Shown piece after piece: positions 41,583 through 52,600 of a stretch of DNA of 64,000 nt. Each line of letters starts with the position of its first letter. Within the stretch, counting starts at the first letter, position 1. The stretch lies in NCBI GenBank assembly GCA_034111045.1, contig JAWUYA010000005.1, forward strand, positions 1 to 64,000, read 5' to 3'. The position numbers and the translations under genes were made by a program. This stretch comes from JALJPB01 sp034111045. GTDB taxonomy: Bacteria; Pseudomonadota; Gammaproteobacteria; Enterobacterales; Alteromonadaceae. Below the pieces are notes generated by a model, which saw only the letters and a program-made list of their open reading frames with translations, had not been told where the DNA came from and searched no databases.

Positions 41583-42248
41583 ATGGAAATTAAACGTATT
41601 AGTAGTAAAGAAATCATTGCCTATTTATCTGAAAAATTCCCTGCGTGTTTTTCTATTGAAGGTTTAGCAAAGCCCTTGAAAATAGGTATATTTCAAGAGT
41701 TGGCAACAGAACTTGCTGAAGATGAAAAAGTAAGCAAAACACGTTTACGCCAAGCTCTTAGACACTACACCAGTAGCTGGCGTTACTTAAAGTCAATTAA
41801 ATTAGGTGGTTTTAGAGTTGATTTAGCTGGCGAGAATGGAGAAACTATTGACCAAGATCAAGCAGAGTATGCGCTAAAAACACTAAAAGAAAGCCAAGAA
41901 AAATTTGGTAACAAAAAGACTACTGACAAAAACAGTCAAAAGCATTATAAAGGAATTAACAAAGGTTCTGATAAAGCCACTAAAGAAATGAACCCGGCTG
42001 ATACGGAAAAACGTAAAGCAAAGTTCAAGTCGGTTAAGTCAGCTAATACAACAACTGTTAATAAAGAAATTGAACCACTCAAATTAGTTGAATCGTCTGT
42101 AATTAAAGTTAGCCAGAAAGTAAGAGTTAAAGTAGGTAAGGCGCCGATGAATGCAACTATTACTGATATTTCTGGGAAAGACATTAGTGTTCAGCTTGAT
42201 TCAGGTATGGTTGTCAAAACTCAGATAAAAAATATATATTCTGAATAA
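41583..42248 (+). CDS. proQ: RNA chaperone ProQ
   Basis: A 221-residue protein of the FinO/ProQ family that binds small RNAs and mRNA 3' ends. The FinO-like domain is about 5-115 (YLSEKFPACFSIEGLAKPLK, then LRQALRHYTSSWRYLKSI), followed by a lysine-rich linker (about 108-170) and a Tudor-like C-terminal domain (VRVKVGKAPMNATITDISGK to the end). The length is close to the 232 residues of E. coli ProQ. It is followed by prc 14 bases later, as in E. coli. Confidence 0.95.
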   Translation: MEIKRISSKEIIAYLSEKFPACFSIEGLAKPLKIGIFQELATELAEDEKVSKTRLRQALRHYTSSWRYLKSIKLGGFRVDLAGENGETIDQDQAEYALKTLKESQEKFGNKKTTDKNSQKHYKGINKGSDKATKEMNPADTEKRKAKFKSVKSANTTTVNKEIEPLKLVESSVIKVSQKVRVKVGKAPMNATITDISGKDISVQLDSGMVVKTQIKNIYSE

Positions 42249-42262
42249 TATGGAGTAAATGC

Positions 42263-44326
42263 ATGCAAAAATTTTGTCGTATCGCGCTTGTCGTTTCTTT
42301 GTCTCTCTCAAGCCTTTCATTATTTGCTTTCGATAGTACTGATAAACTTGACTCTCTTCCCATTCTTGAACCAGAAAGTCAACACACTACTGCCAGTAAG
42401 CGAATAACGGCAAGATTTACCCGTGATCATTATAAATTAATCAAAGTAAATGATGCATTATCTAAAGAAGTTTTTGACCGTTATATTAAGCAAATTGATT
42501 ATGCAAGAAACGTGTTTTTAGCTTCAGATATAACTAATATTCAAAAGTATCGTGATGAATTTGATAAGGTCATTACTAGAGGTAAATTATCTGCTGCTTA
42601 TGATATTTATAATTTAAATTTACAGCGTCGATTACAGCGTTATCAATATGCTTTAGCTTTATTAGGCATAGATTCAAAAGAAGGGGAAGCGGTTAAAGCG
42701 CCTTTCGACTTCACAAAAGATGAAGTTTATAGCTATGATCGTGAAAATGCATCTTGGCCTTCAAGTCAAGCAGAGCTTAATGAACTCTGGCGATTAAAAG
42801 TTAAATCTGATTCATTAAATTTAACACTGACAGGTAAAGAATGGCCGAAAGTAAAAGAAATTTTGGCTAAACGTTATCAATATGCGATAAAGAGATTAAA
42901 TCAAAGTGAAAGTGAAGATGTTTTTCAAACGTTAATGAATAGCTTTGCTAGGGTTGTTGAGCCTCATACTTCTTATTTATCTCCTCGTAATGCAGAGCGT
43001 TTCCAAATGGAAATGAATTTATCTCTAGAGGGAATAGGGGCTGTGCTAAGAGCTGAAGAAGATTACACGGTTATTCAGAGTGTGGTTTCTGGCGGCCCAG
43101 CAGATAAATCTAATGAACTAAAAGCTAAAGATCGTATCGTCGGTGTATCTCAAGCTGCAAAAGAGTTTGTTGACGTTATTGGCTGGCGCTTAGATGATGT
43201 TGTAGACTTAATTAAAGGACCTAAAGGCACTAAAGTTCGATTACAAGTATTGCCAGGTGACTCTGAAGACGCATCTAGTATAAAAATTGTCTCCATTATT
43301 CGCGATACGATTATTTTAGAAGATCGAGCTGCAAAGTCTGAGGTCTATTACGAGACTAAAGGCGATGAAAACAGCAAAAAGCTAGGGGTTATTAACATTC
43401 CAAGTTTTTATAACAACCTTTCTCGCGATGTAAAAAAAGAAATTGAAAAACTCAAGGTAGAAAATGTTGAAGGCATCATTGTTGATTTACGTGGTAATGG
43501 TGGTGGTTCATTACCAGAAGCGACATTATTAACCGGATTGTTTATCCAAAAAGGGCCTGTTGTTCAAATAAGAGATGGTGCTAATCGTGTTCAAGTAAAC
43601 AGTGATAAAGATGGTTATAGCTATTATTCCGGACCGTTAACCGTGATGGTTGACCGTTATAGCGCTTCAGCATCTGAAATATTCGCTGCGGCAATTCAAG
43701 ATTATGGACGAGGCGTTATTGTTGGTGAGCATACCTTTGGCAAAGGTACTGTTCAGCAACATAGGGGCTTAGGTCGAGTTTATGATCTTTATGAAAACCC
43801 ATTAGGTAGTATTCAATTTACCATCGCTAAATTTTACCGTATTAATGGCGGTAGTACTCAGCATAGGGGGGTGCTACCTGATATTGACTTCCCTACAGCT
43901 ATTAATCCTGAGGACTGGGGTGAGAGTAAAGAGGCTAATGCATTGCCATGGGATCAAATTGCTAGAGCTAAATATTCTAAGTTAAGTGACTTAAGTGTGA
44001 ATTTATCTTATCTAAACTCGTTACACCAAGGTCGTATTAAAACTAATAGTGAATTTAATTACTTATTAGAAGATATTGCTCTGTATAAAGCAGAGAAAGA
44101 TGATAAAACTATTTCTTTAAATATTGATACTCGTAAAGCAAAACGTGAAGAGCGTAAAGTTAAACAGTTAACTAGGGCCAATGAGCGTTTAGTACATATG
44201 AACAAAGAGAAAATAACTTCAATTGAAAACTTACCTGAAGAATTAGAAACATTAGATCCTTTCTTAGATGAAACCGCTAAAATTACGTTTGATTTGGTGA
44301 CCTTGGATAAGCTTGCAAAAAAATAA
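42263..44326 (+). CDS. prc: tail-specific carboxy-terminal protease Prc (Tsp)
   Basis: A 687-residue periplasmic S41 protease; it degrades proteins with nonpolar C-termini and, with NlpI in E. coli, trims MepS. Signal peptide 1-22 (core LVVSLSLSSLSLFA), PDZ domain about 238-330 (MNLSLEGIGAVLRAEE onward), and the Ser-Lys dyad S469 (DRYSASASEIF) and K494 (TFGKGTVQQ), spaced 25 as in E. coli. GGAG lies about nine bases before the ATG. The gene is closed by an intrinsic terminator. Confidence 0.97.
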   Translation: MQKFCRIALVVSLSLSSLSLFAFDSTDKLDSLPILEPESQHTTASKRITARFTRDHYKLIKVNDALSKEVFDRYIKQIDYARNVFLASDITNIQKYRDEFDKVITRGKLSAAYDIYNLNLQRRLQRYQYALALLGIDSKEGEAVKAPFDFTKDEVYSYDRENASWPSSQAELNELWRLKVKSDSLNLTLTGKEWPKVKEILAKRYQYAIKRLNQSESEDVFQTLMNSFARVVEPHTSYLSPRNAERFQMEMNLSLEGIGAVLRAEEDYTVIQSVVSGGPADKSNELKAKDRIVGVSQAAKEFVDVIGWRLDDVVDLIKGPKGTKVRLQVLPGDSEDASSIKIVSIIRDTIILEDRAAKSEVYYETKGDENSKKLGVINIPSFYNNLSRDVKKEIEKLKVENVEGIIVDLRGNGGGSLPEATLLTGLFIQKGPVVQIRDGANRVQVNSDKDGYSYYSGPLTVMVDRYSASASEIFAAAIQDYGRGVIVGEHTFGKGTVQQHRGLGRVYDLYENPLGSIQFTIAKFYRINGGSTQHRGVLPDIDFPTAINPEDWGESKEANALPWDQIARAKYSKLSDLSVNLSYLNSLHQGRIKTNSEFNYLLEDIALYKAEKDDKTISLNIDTRKAKREERKVKQLTRANERLVHMNKEKITSIENLPEELETLDPFLDETAKITFDLVTLDKLAKK

Positions 44327-44340
44327 ATAATTAAATTTTT

Positions 44341-44369
44341 AAAAAAGCCGCATTATTTGCGGTTTTTTT
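44341..44369 (+). terminator. intrinsic terminator after prc
   Basis: An A-run then GCCGCA (44347-44352), loop TTATT, TGCGG (44358-44362) and seven T. It starts 15 bases after the prc stop and closes the msrC-prc unit. Confidence 0.88.
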
Positions 44370-44586
44370 GTATTTGATATTGTTTGTTAATACCTATGGC
44401 CTTTTAGTTATATTCACAGTTTATGAATAATTATTTAGAAAGAAGCAACTCAAAACTATTTTTATCAAGTCAACAAAAATAAATAACTTGCACTATTGGT
44501 TAACTCATAGCATTTTATTACCAGAAACAATGTAGGGCTTTCTTTTCTACCCTCAGAAATTAAAATTAAAAGGTTTAAAGATAACA

Positions 44587-46137
44587 ATGACAAAATTAAG
44601 TGGTACTAAGTCGCCGACTATGTTTGATTCATTCATACCTCTAATTGCGCTAATTATTATGCTAGCGACAGCGGTAACTTACTTTGGTGATAACTCTTCC
44701 TATGGACCTAACCAAGTGGCATTATTGCTAGCAATGGGCATTGCAATCATCATTGGCCTTAAAAATGGTTATTCATGGGGATCTATGGAAAAAGCCATTA
44801 TTAATGGCATTTCGATCTCGCTAGGTGCTATCTTAATTTTATTAGCAGTAGGCTCTTTAATTGGTACGTGGTTATTATCAGGTACTGTACCGACAATGGT
44901 TTATTATGGCTTACAGATAATTGATCCCAGTTGGTTTTACGCTGCTACCTGCTTAGTTTGTGGAATTGTGGCAATGAGTATTGGTAGCTCGTGGACTACA
45001 GCGGCAACTGTCGGGGTAGCGTTTATTGGTATTAGCAGTGGTTTTGAAATGTCTACATCAGTCACTGCAGGTGCAGTAATTTCTGGGGCATATTTTGGTG
45101 ATAAATTATCACCTCTTTCAGAAACAACCAACCTTGCTCCAGCCGTTGCCGGTAGTGAATTGTTCTCTCATATTCGTTATATGCTGTTGACAACTATTCC
45201 TTCAATTTCAATTGCGATGGTATTATTCCTAATTATTGGTTTTGATCACTCATCTACAGGTGTAGGCAGTACCGAGAGTATCGACAGGTTAACGAATACT
45301 TTAGAATCTACCTATAATATTACCCTTTTTAATTTAATACCTTTACTTGTTTTATTATTTTTAGCCTTTAAAAAAATGCCGGCATTTCCTGCTGTTGCAA
45401 TTGGGGCTGTTGTTGGCGCTATTTGGGCAGGCATTTTTCAACAAGAATTAATTTTAACAATGGCCGCACAATTAGCACAGAGTGCTGCTTATGATAATGC
45501 AATAAGTAACGGTCTAGGTATTCAAGCAGCTATTTCTGCAGGAGTTGGAGCATCAGCATTATCTATTGAGAATTTATTCTCTTCAAATTTAATTGTTATT
45601 TGGAAGGCTTTTTTTGATGGTGTTGTAGTCAATACGGGTAACAGTGAAATAGATGAATTATTAAGTAGAGGAGGCATGTCAGGCATGCTCAATACCATCT
45701 GGTTAGTGATGTGTGCCTTGAGCTTTGGCGCAGTATTAGAACACCTTGGTATGTTAAGAAAATTTGTGAACGCTATTTTAAAAACTGCAAAATCAACAGG
45801 AGGCTTAATTGCCAGTACTGTTGCGACATGTATAGGCACAAACCTGATAACGGCTGACCAATATATTGCCATTGTTATGCCGGGTAGAATGTACAAAGAA
45901 GAATATCAGCGGAGAGGTTTAGACCCTCTTGTGTTAAGTCGGACCCTAGAAGACTCAGGAACGATTACTTCACCGTTAATTCCTTGGAATACTTGTGGCG
46001 CATTTATGTTTGGTGCACTGGCATTAACATCCTACGATTATATTTTTTATTGCTTCTTTAATTTAATTAATCCAATTCTTGCAGTTATATATGGTTTTAT
46101 TGGCTATAAGATAAAAAAAATATCACCTATAAATTAA
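44587..46137 (+). CDS. nhaC: NhaC family sodium/proton antiporter
   Basis: A 516-residue inner-membrane protein with about 12 hydrophobic segments. NhaC landmarks include GSWTTAATVGVAFIGIS (about 139-155), ISGAYFGDKLSPLSETTNLA (about 165-184) and the late SGTITSPLIPWNTCGA (about 458-473). Members exchange Na+ for H+ (or malate/lactate in the MleN branch); the size and setting favour Na+/H+ exchange, fitting a marine host. ATG start. Monocistronic between two terminators. Confidence 0.93.
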   Translation: MTKLSGTKSPTMFDSFIPLIALIIMLATAVTYFGDNSSYGPNQVALLLAMGIAIIIGLKNGYSWGSMEKAIINGISISLGAILILLAVGSLIGTWLLSGTVPTMVYYGLQIIDPSWFYAATCLVCGIVAMSIGSSWTTAATVGVAFIGISSGFEMSTSVTAGAVISGAYFGDKLSPLSETTNLAPAVAGSELFSHIRYMLLTTIPSISIAMVLFLIIGFDHSSTGVGSTESIDRLTNTLESTYNITLFNLIPLLVLLFLAFKKMPAFPAVAIGAVVGAIWAGIFQQELILTMAAQLAQSAAYDNAISNGLGIQAAISAGVGASALSIENLFSSNLIVIWKAFFDGVVVNTGNSEIDELLSRGGMSGMLNTIWLVMCALSFGAVLEHLGMLRKFVNAILKTAKSTGGLIASTVATCIGTNLITADQYIAIVMPGRMYKEEYQRRGLDPLVLSRTLEDSGTITSPLIPWNTCGAFMFGALALTSYDYIFYCFFNLINPILAVIYGFIGYKIKKISPIN

Positions 46138-46163
46138 TAGCACTAAATATTTATTCAAAAAGC

Positions 46164-46197
46164 ACCTGTTGAGGTTGATAGTCTTCAGGTTTTTTTA
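46164..46197 (+). terminator. probable terminator after nhaC
   Basis: ACCTG (46164-46168) pairs with CAGGT (46186-46190), with an imperfect upper stem, and is followed by seven T. It is 27 bases after the nhaC stop. Confidence 0.6.
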
Positions 46198-46256
46198 TTT
46201 AGTCTAATCAAACGAACTAAAGCTTCGTCTTAACAATTAATCAACGTGGACACTTT

Positions 46257-48815
46257 ATGACAGACTTTAAAACACTTTATCTTGCTGACTACCAATCACC
46301 TACATTTCTCATTAAAGCTGTCAATTTAACATTTGAACTGTCAAATCATAAAACATTAGTCACCAGTGTGTTAACCATTGAAAGGCAGTGTGAGGAATCT
46401 GTTCCTTTAATACTAGATGGTGAGCAATTAAGGCTTGTTAGTCTTTCGCTAAACCAGAATGAAATGGCAGTAGAGCATTATACTGTAAATAAAAACTCTC
46501 TTGAGTTAATTACCCATGAAAAATCATTCACTTTGACCATAGTGACTGAAGTTGATCCTATTCAAAACTATTCCCTCGAAGGTTTATATAAATCGGGTGA
46601 TGCTTTTTGTACTCAGTGCGAAGCTGAAGGCTTTAGACGCATCACTTATTATCTAGATCGCCCAGATGTTATGGCAATTTTTACTTGTAAAATAATTGCT
46701 AATAAAAAACAATATCCTTCTTTATTATCTAATGGCAATAAAATTGATTCTGGAAATTTGCCTGACGGACAGCATTTCGTCGAGTGGCATGACCCTTTTC
46801 CAAAACCTTGTTATTTATTTGCCTTAGTAGCGGGAAATTTTGATTGTCTCAGTGATAAATTTTCGACTATGTCAGGTAGAGTTGTAACGCTTGAAATTTA
46901 TGTTGATAAAGGTAATTTGAATAAAACAAAGCATGCTATGGCTTCGTTAAAAAACTCAATGCGCTGGGATGAAAATACTTTTTCTCTTGAATATGACCTT
47001 GATATTTATATGATAGTTGCCGTTGATTTTTTCAATATGGGAGCGATGGAAAATAAAGGATTAAATATATTTAACAGTAAATTTGTTCTAGCAGACGAAC
47101 AGAGTGCAACAGATACCGATTACTTTAATATTGAAGCGGTTATTGGTCATGAATACTTTCATAATTGGACAGGTAACAGAGTTACATGTCGAGATTGGTT
47201 TCAGTTAAGTTTAAAAGAAGGATTAACGGTTTTTCGTGATCAACAATTTAGTGCCGATATGAATAGTGCAACAGTCACTAGGATTAAGAATATACGGCAT
47301 TTAAGATCGATGCAGTTCGCTGAGGACGCTGGACCAATGTCTCATGCTATCAGGCCAGAAAAAGTCATAGAAATGAATAACTTTTACACTATGACAGTTT
47401 ATGAAAAGGGCGCAGAAGTTATTCGTATGATGCATACCTTGCTAGGAGAAAAAGATTTTAAAGCGGGTATGGCGTTATACTTTGAACGATTTGATGGACA
47501 AGCCGTAACTTGTGATGATTTTGTTGATACTATGGCTGATGCCTCTCATACTGATTTGAACCAGTTTAAGTTGTGGTATAGCCAAGCAGGCACTCCTTTA
47601 TTAACAGTAAAGCAATCATTTGATCCTCATACTAATCAGTATTTATTAACTATTTCCCAAGAGAATCAAGGTAAAGAGCCGCTGCATATACCAATCAACA
47701 TTGAATTAATTGACAACCAAACTCATTTGACTAAAAGTCACTTGTTGGTACTCCAAGAAAAACAAAATACTTGGATATTTGATGCATATAAACTAATGCC
47801 AACACTTGCCTTTTTAGCTGGCTTCTCTGCACCTGTTAAAATTGATTTTTCACAAGGAGATGACGAGTTAGCTATTATTATTTCAGATGCGCAAGACGGC
47901 TTTTGCCGTTGGGATGCCAGCCAAAAGTTAATTATTCATTATATTAAACGCTTAACTGTAGATATTAATAGCCCCCTGCCGACTAAAATAATTAATATTT
48001 TGAACAGTATTTTGATTCAACAGGGGAGTAATATTGATCCCGCATTTATTGCAGAGCAATTAACCTTGCCCAGTTTTGATGAGGTTGCTGATCTTATTGA
48101 TGAAGTTGACCCTATTGCCTTATTAAACGCTATTGACAAGTTCAAACAGTTTTTAGCTCAAGGACTTAAAGGCGAATTGTGGAGTAAATATCAGCAATGC
48201 CAAAAAGCGATTGATAATAGCGAACAAAAAAGTGCTAACAGAGCATTAAAAAATACTTGTTTATCTTACCTTTGTTTATTGCCCGAGCACCAAGAACTTG
48301 TTGAACAGCAATTTGATAATGCAAAAAATATGACAGATACCCTAGCAGCATTACAGTGTTCTGCGGTTAATAACTTTAGCTGTTTCAAAAAGCAAATGAG
48401 TATTTTTGCTAATAAATGGCAAGAAACAACTCTAGTGATGGATAAGTGGTTTATATTAAATGCTAGTTTATCGAGCGAAGATATATTTTCTCATTTAGGT
48501 GAGCTCATACAGCACCCTTTATTTAGTTTGAAAAATCCTAATAGAGCACGTGCCTTAATTGGCGCTTTTAGCGCATTTAACCCTAAATACTTTCATTGTA
48601 TTAGCGGAAGAGGTTATCAATTTTTATCAAAACAAATTACTTTACTCAATACCATAAACCCACAAGTTGCTTCTCGATTAATTACTCCATTGATTCAGTA
48701 CAAAGGGGTAAACAAACCTCGCCAAGCTTTAATGAAGGCAGAGTTGGTTAAATTAAGATCGTTGGAAAACTTGTCAAAAGATTTAGCCGAAAAGCTCGAT
48801 GCGGCTATCTCATAG
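46257..48815 (+). CDS. pepN: aminopeptidase N (M1)
   Basis: An 852-residue zinc aminopeptidase, the main cytoplasmic enzyme for clearing peptides. The substrate-binding GAMEN is at 262-266; zinc ligands are H298 and H302 in HEYFHNWTGNRVT and E321 in KEGLTVFRDQQ, within one residue of E. coli numbering (H297, H301, E320). N-terminal beta domain, thermolysin-like domain and the C-terminal helical domain are all present (E. coli 870 residues). ATG start. It is followed by the DUF2835 gene, which may overlap its end. Confidence 0.97.
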   Translation: MTDFKTLYLADYQSPTFLIKAVNLTFELSNHKTLVTSVLTIERQCEESVPLILDGEQLRLVSLSLNQNEMAVEHYTVNKNSLELITHEKSFTLTIVTEVDPIQNYSLEGLYKSGDAFCTQCEAEGFRRITYYLDRPDVMAIFTCKIIANKKQYPSLLSNGNKIDSGNLPDGQHFVEWHDPFPKPCYLFALVAGNFDCLSDKFSTMSGRVVTLEIYVDKGNLNKTKHAMASLKNSMRWDENTFSLEYDLDIYMIVAVDFFNMGAMENKGLNIFNSKFVLADEQSATDTDYFNIEAVIGHEYFHNWTGNRVTCRDWFQLSLKEGLTVFRDQQFSADMNSATVTRIKNIRHLRSMQFAEDAGPMSHAIRPEKVIEMNNFYTMTVYEKGAEVIRMMHTLLGEKDFKAGMALYFERFDGQAVTCDDFVDTMADASHTDLNQFKLWYSQAGTPLLTVKQSFDPHTNQYLLTISQENQGKEPLHIPINIELIDNQTHLTKSHLLVLQEKQNTWIFDAYKLMPTLAFLAGFSAPVKIDFSQGDDELAIIISDAQDGFCRWDASQKLIIHYIKRLTVDINSPLPTKIINILNSILIQQGSNIDPAFIAEQLTLPSFDEVADLIDEVDPIALLNAIDKFKQFLAQGLKGELWSKYQQCQKAIDNSEQKSANRALKNTCLSYLCLLPEHQELVEQQFDNAKNMTDTLAALQCSAVNNFSCFKKQMSIFANKWQETTLVMDKWFILNASLSSEDIFSHLGELIQHPLFSLKNPNRARALIGAFSAFNPKYFHCISGRGYQFLSKQITLLNTINPQVASRLITPLIQYKGVNKPRQALMKAELVKLRSLENLSKDLAEKLDAAIS

Positions 48816-48831
48816 AATTTGTTTGTTATCT

Positions 48832-49050
48832 ATGAAATATTATTTTTATCTCTCAATATCAGCCACTGAATATCTGCCTTATTATCAAGGACGCATTCAG
48901 TCAATTGCCGCTACTTCAACTACTGGAGTGAAAGTTCAGTTTCCTGCTATGCACTTAAGAAAACACTTAACTTCAGCAGGTATTAGTGGTCATTTTAGTT
49001 TAGAAACCAAAAATAATAAATTTTTATCTTTAGTTAAATTAGCAGAGTAA
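48832..49050 (+). CDS. DUF2835 family protein
   Basis: A 72-residue protein beginning MKYYFYLSISATEYLPYYQG and containing VQFPAMHLRKHLTSAGISGH, the pattern of DUF2835, a small gammaproteobacterial family of unknown function, predicted mostly beta. I chose ATG 48832 because family members start at this YYF block; another in-frame ATG at 48799 overlaps the pepN end by 17 bases and could permit coupling. Neither has a good ribosome site. A hairpin with a T-run follows. Confidence 0.85.
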   Translation: MKYYFYLSISATEYLPYYQGRIQSIAATSTTGVKVQFPAMHLRKHLTSAGISGHFSLETKNNKFLSLVKLAE

Positions 49051-49688
49051 GGTTTTGTTTTAAACAGTGATCTGATCATTCTGTTTTTAGTCACTAGGCT
49101 GGCAGCCGTGATTGTTTAACTGCCTTTTTATGGCCAGAGAAATGCAGTAAAAGTGAGGAAGTAAAGGCTTAATACAATAAAGTCATTAATTATACTCGCT
49201 CAGCGTTATAATTAAGTGTTAACTAAAGTAAACTAAGCGAGTATATCTCATACTAAAGACTATTCTGTTCTATACACGCCAAATTTCTGTAATAAAACTA
49301 ACCTTTAGTGCTCAGTTGATACTTTTTTCTATAAAGATGTAATTTTGGAGTCAAAAATATACTCCCTTAATATATATTTACTTTTTTTTACTGCATACTT
49401 AAACACATATATAGTCTTTCGTGCCATATATCTTTAGGCTTGAGGAATAATTAGTTAGGTTTTATTCAGCTTTAAAGATTGAACTACGTTGTACTTCGTA
49501 TTTGTAATAAAATAACACTCGCAATCCCTTAGATTTATTAATAAAATCCCTTTAAATTATATTTTACATATCTTGATAAATGAGGAAAAAATAAAAATTT
49601 AGATATACAATATAAAGTACATAAAAAAATAACAGACAACAAATTATTATAATCTTACTCTTAATAAAAAAGAGAAAAGGAAAACAGC
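49051..49688. other. 638-base intergenic region upstream of the glutamate dehydrogenase gene
   Basis: After the terminator hairpin it holds an inverted repeat (TATACTCGCT at 49191-49200, AGCGAGTATA at 49236-49245) and then about 430 bases of very AT-rich DNA leading to the AAGGA site before ATG 49689. The large leader probably carries the regulated promoter of the dehydrogenase. No gene seen. Confidence 0.5.
49062..49088 (+). terminator. probable terminator after pepN-DUF2835
   Basis: AACAGTGA pairs with TCA-TT-CTGTT across a two-base bulge and loop TCTGA, followed by five T. It is 12 bases past the DUF2835 stop. Confidence 0.5.
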
Positions 49689-52600
49689 ATGGCGTTAGTT
49701 GAAGGTTCACCCTCGGTTATACTTAAAAGTGTTGCTAAATTAATACAACAAAAAGTTCCCACAGAGACGGCTCCTCTGCTTGAGCAATTCTCAAGTTTAC
49801 TTTACAGTAATATTTCAAGTTTAGATTTAGAGCATCGTAATGAAAGCGATATGTACGGTGCGACATTAAGCTTGTGGAACTCATTGAACGGCCATCAAGA
49901 TGATAGCCCTGTTATTCGGGTGTTTAATCCACAAGTTTCAAAGCATGGTTGGAAATCAAGTCACACTATTATCGAAATAATAGTCAAAGATATGCCGTTT
50001 CTAGTAGATTCAGTCCGTATTGCTCTAAATCGCTTGGGCCTTTCACCTCATTTATTATTGAATGCGCCAATTAACATTGTCCGAAATGATAAAAATGAAA
50101 TCACACATTTATCTGCATCTTCTGATAAATCGATTAAAAGCACGTCTATTGAAACTGTATTCTTTATTGAAATCGACCGTCAAACAGAACAATCAGCCCT
50201 CGATTTTGTTACTCAAGATTTAAAATCAGTGATGGATGACATTTTACTAACTGTTAGTGATTGGCAGCCCATGCTGGCAAAGTTAAAATCTGTGATCAGT
50301 GAGGTTAATAAAGCTCAGTTACCATGCTCTAAAGAAGAACAAGCTAATACCCTCGAATTTTTAGAGTGGATTAGCCAAAATAACTTCACCCTTATGGGCT
50401 ATCGCTCATACGATGTTAAAGCATTAAAAGGTGATCTAGCTTTAGCGGCTAATGTTGAAAGTAGTTTGGGTTTAATGAAAAACTCCAATGGTACCAAACA
50501 GCGATTAATTTCATCCTTGAGTGACTCAGCTAGAGAGTTTGCTTTAGGTGATAACTTATTGATTCTCACAAAAACCAATTCTCACTCTCGTGTGCATCGT
50601 CCAGCCCAACTTGATTATATAGGTGTTAAACGTTTTGACAATAATGGGCATGTTATTGGTGAAGATCGTTTTGTTGGTTTATTTGGCTCAGCATACTATA
50701 CCAACAGTGCATTAGACTTACCGCTCATGGGTGCTAAAGTACTTCATGTTTGTCAAGCTTCTGGTTTTGCTAACGGCTCTCACGCCTATAAATCTCTAAT
50801 TAACATCCTTGAAACTTATCCTCGAGATGAAATCATACAATCAAGTACCGCTGAGCTACTCACTAATGTACTGGGTATTTTACGCATGCAAGAACGTGAC
50901 TACACTGGCTTGTTTATTCGAAGAGATGCCTTTGACCGTTTTTATTCTTGTATGGTTTACGTTCCTCGTGAGCGTTATAACACTCAATTGCGTATTGAGA
51001 CCCAACAACTGTTAAAAGAAGCGTTAGGTGGTTTTGATGATGTTGAATTTACGACTTATTTTTCTGAGTCAGTTCAAGCACGTACTCATTACATTGTTCG
51101 AGTTAATAAGACTAAAGCAGATATAAATGTGAAAGAAATTGAAAAGAATTTAAACCAAGCCGCGTTTAGCTGGGCTGACAAATTAGCATCCACGTTAAAA
51201 TCACATAAAGGTGAGGCAAAAGGTAAGGAACTTAGCCGTAAATATTCACACTTCCCACAATCATATAAAGATGAAGTGTTACCGGGCACTGCCATTGTTG
51301 ATATCGAAAAATTTGAAGCGCTAACCGCCAATAACCCTCTAGAGATGCTTTTTTATCAACCACAAGAAGAGAAACTTGGTAGTCGTGTTGTTAAATTGAA
51401 ATTATTCCATGTTGGTGAACCAATACATCTTAGCGATGTTTTACCTATGCTTGAAAATTTTGGCCTGCGAGTTATTGGTGAAAGCCCTTATGCCGTTAAG
51501 ACAGGGGCAGGTGAGACCTATTGGATTTTAGACTTTTCAATGTTACTAACGGGTGACGGTGAGTTTAATTTAGAAGTGGTTCAAACCTTATTTCAAGATG
51601 CTTTTGCAAAAGTATGGGCAGGGGGATTAGAAGATGATGGTTTTAACCGTTTAATTTTAGGTGCTGAGTTAGGTGGACGTGAAGTTTCAATTATTCGCGC
51701 GTTTGCTAAATATGAACGCCAATTAGGTGGTACTTTCAGTCAAAGTTATATTGAAGATACCTTTGCTCGTTATCCTAATATGGCAGAGTTATTGATCCAA
51801 TTATTTAACACTCGTTTTGATCCGAAAATTCATGGTAAAGCTAAGTCTTCTGAAAAATCTATTATTAAGTTACAAGAAAAAATCGAATCATCATTAGATA
51901 ATGTAGCCAACCTTGATGATGATAGAATTATTCGCCGTTTTGTAGAAATGATCAACGCGACTATTCGGACTAACTATTTCCAATTAGATCCTATTGTGGG
52001 CGAAAAATCTTATATTTCATTTAAAATTATACCTGCGCAAATATCAGACGTACCTTTACCTTTACCTAAATTTGAAATATTTGTTTATTCGCCTCAAATT
52101 GAAGGCGTGCATTTACGTGGTGGCAAGGTAGCGCGTGGTGGCTTACGTTGGTCTGATCGCAGAGAAGACTTCCGTACTGAAGTATTAGGCTTAGTTAAAG
52201 CACAGCAAGTTAAGAATACCGTCATTGTCCCTGTAGGTGCAAAAGGTGGCTTTGTTTGTAAACAACTACCCAAAGGTAGTCGCCAAGAAATCTTTGAAGC
52301 TGGTCGTGAATGTTATAAAACTTTCATCCGTGCATTATTAGATATTACTGATAACATTATTGCTGGAGATATTGTTGCTCCGGTTAATGTAGTTCGTTAT
52401 GACGAAGATGACCCTTACTTGGTTGTGGCAGCGGATAAAGGTACGGCAACGTTCTCTGATACTGCGAATGCTATTTCCGAAGAGTATAGCTTTTGGTTAG
52501 GTGATGCTTTTGCCTCTGGCGGAAGTGTGGGTTATGACCATAAAGCTATGGGTATTACTGCAAAAGGCGCATGGGAGTCTGTTAAACGTCATTTTCGTGA

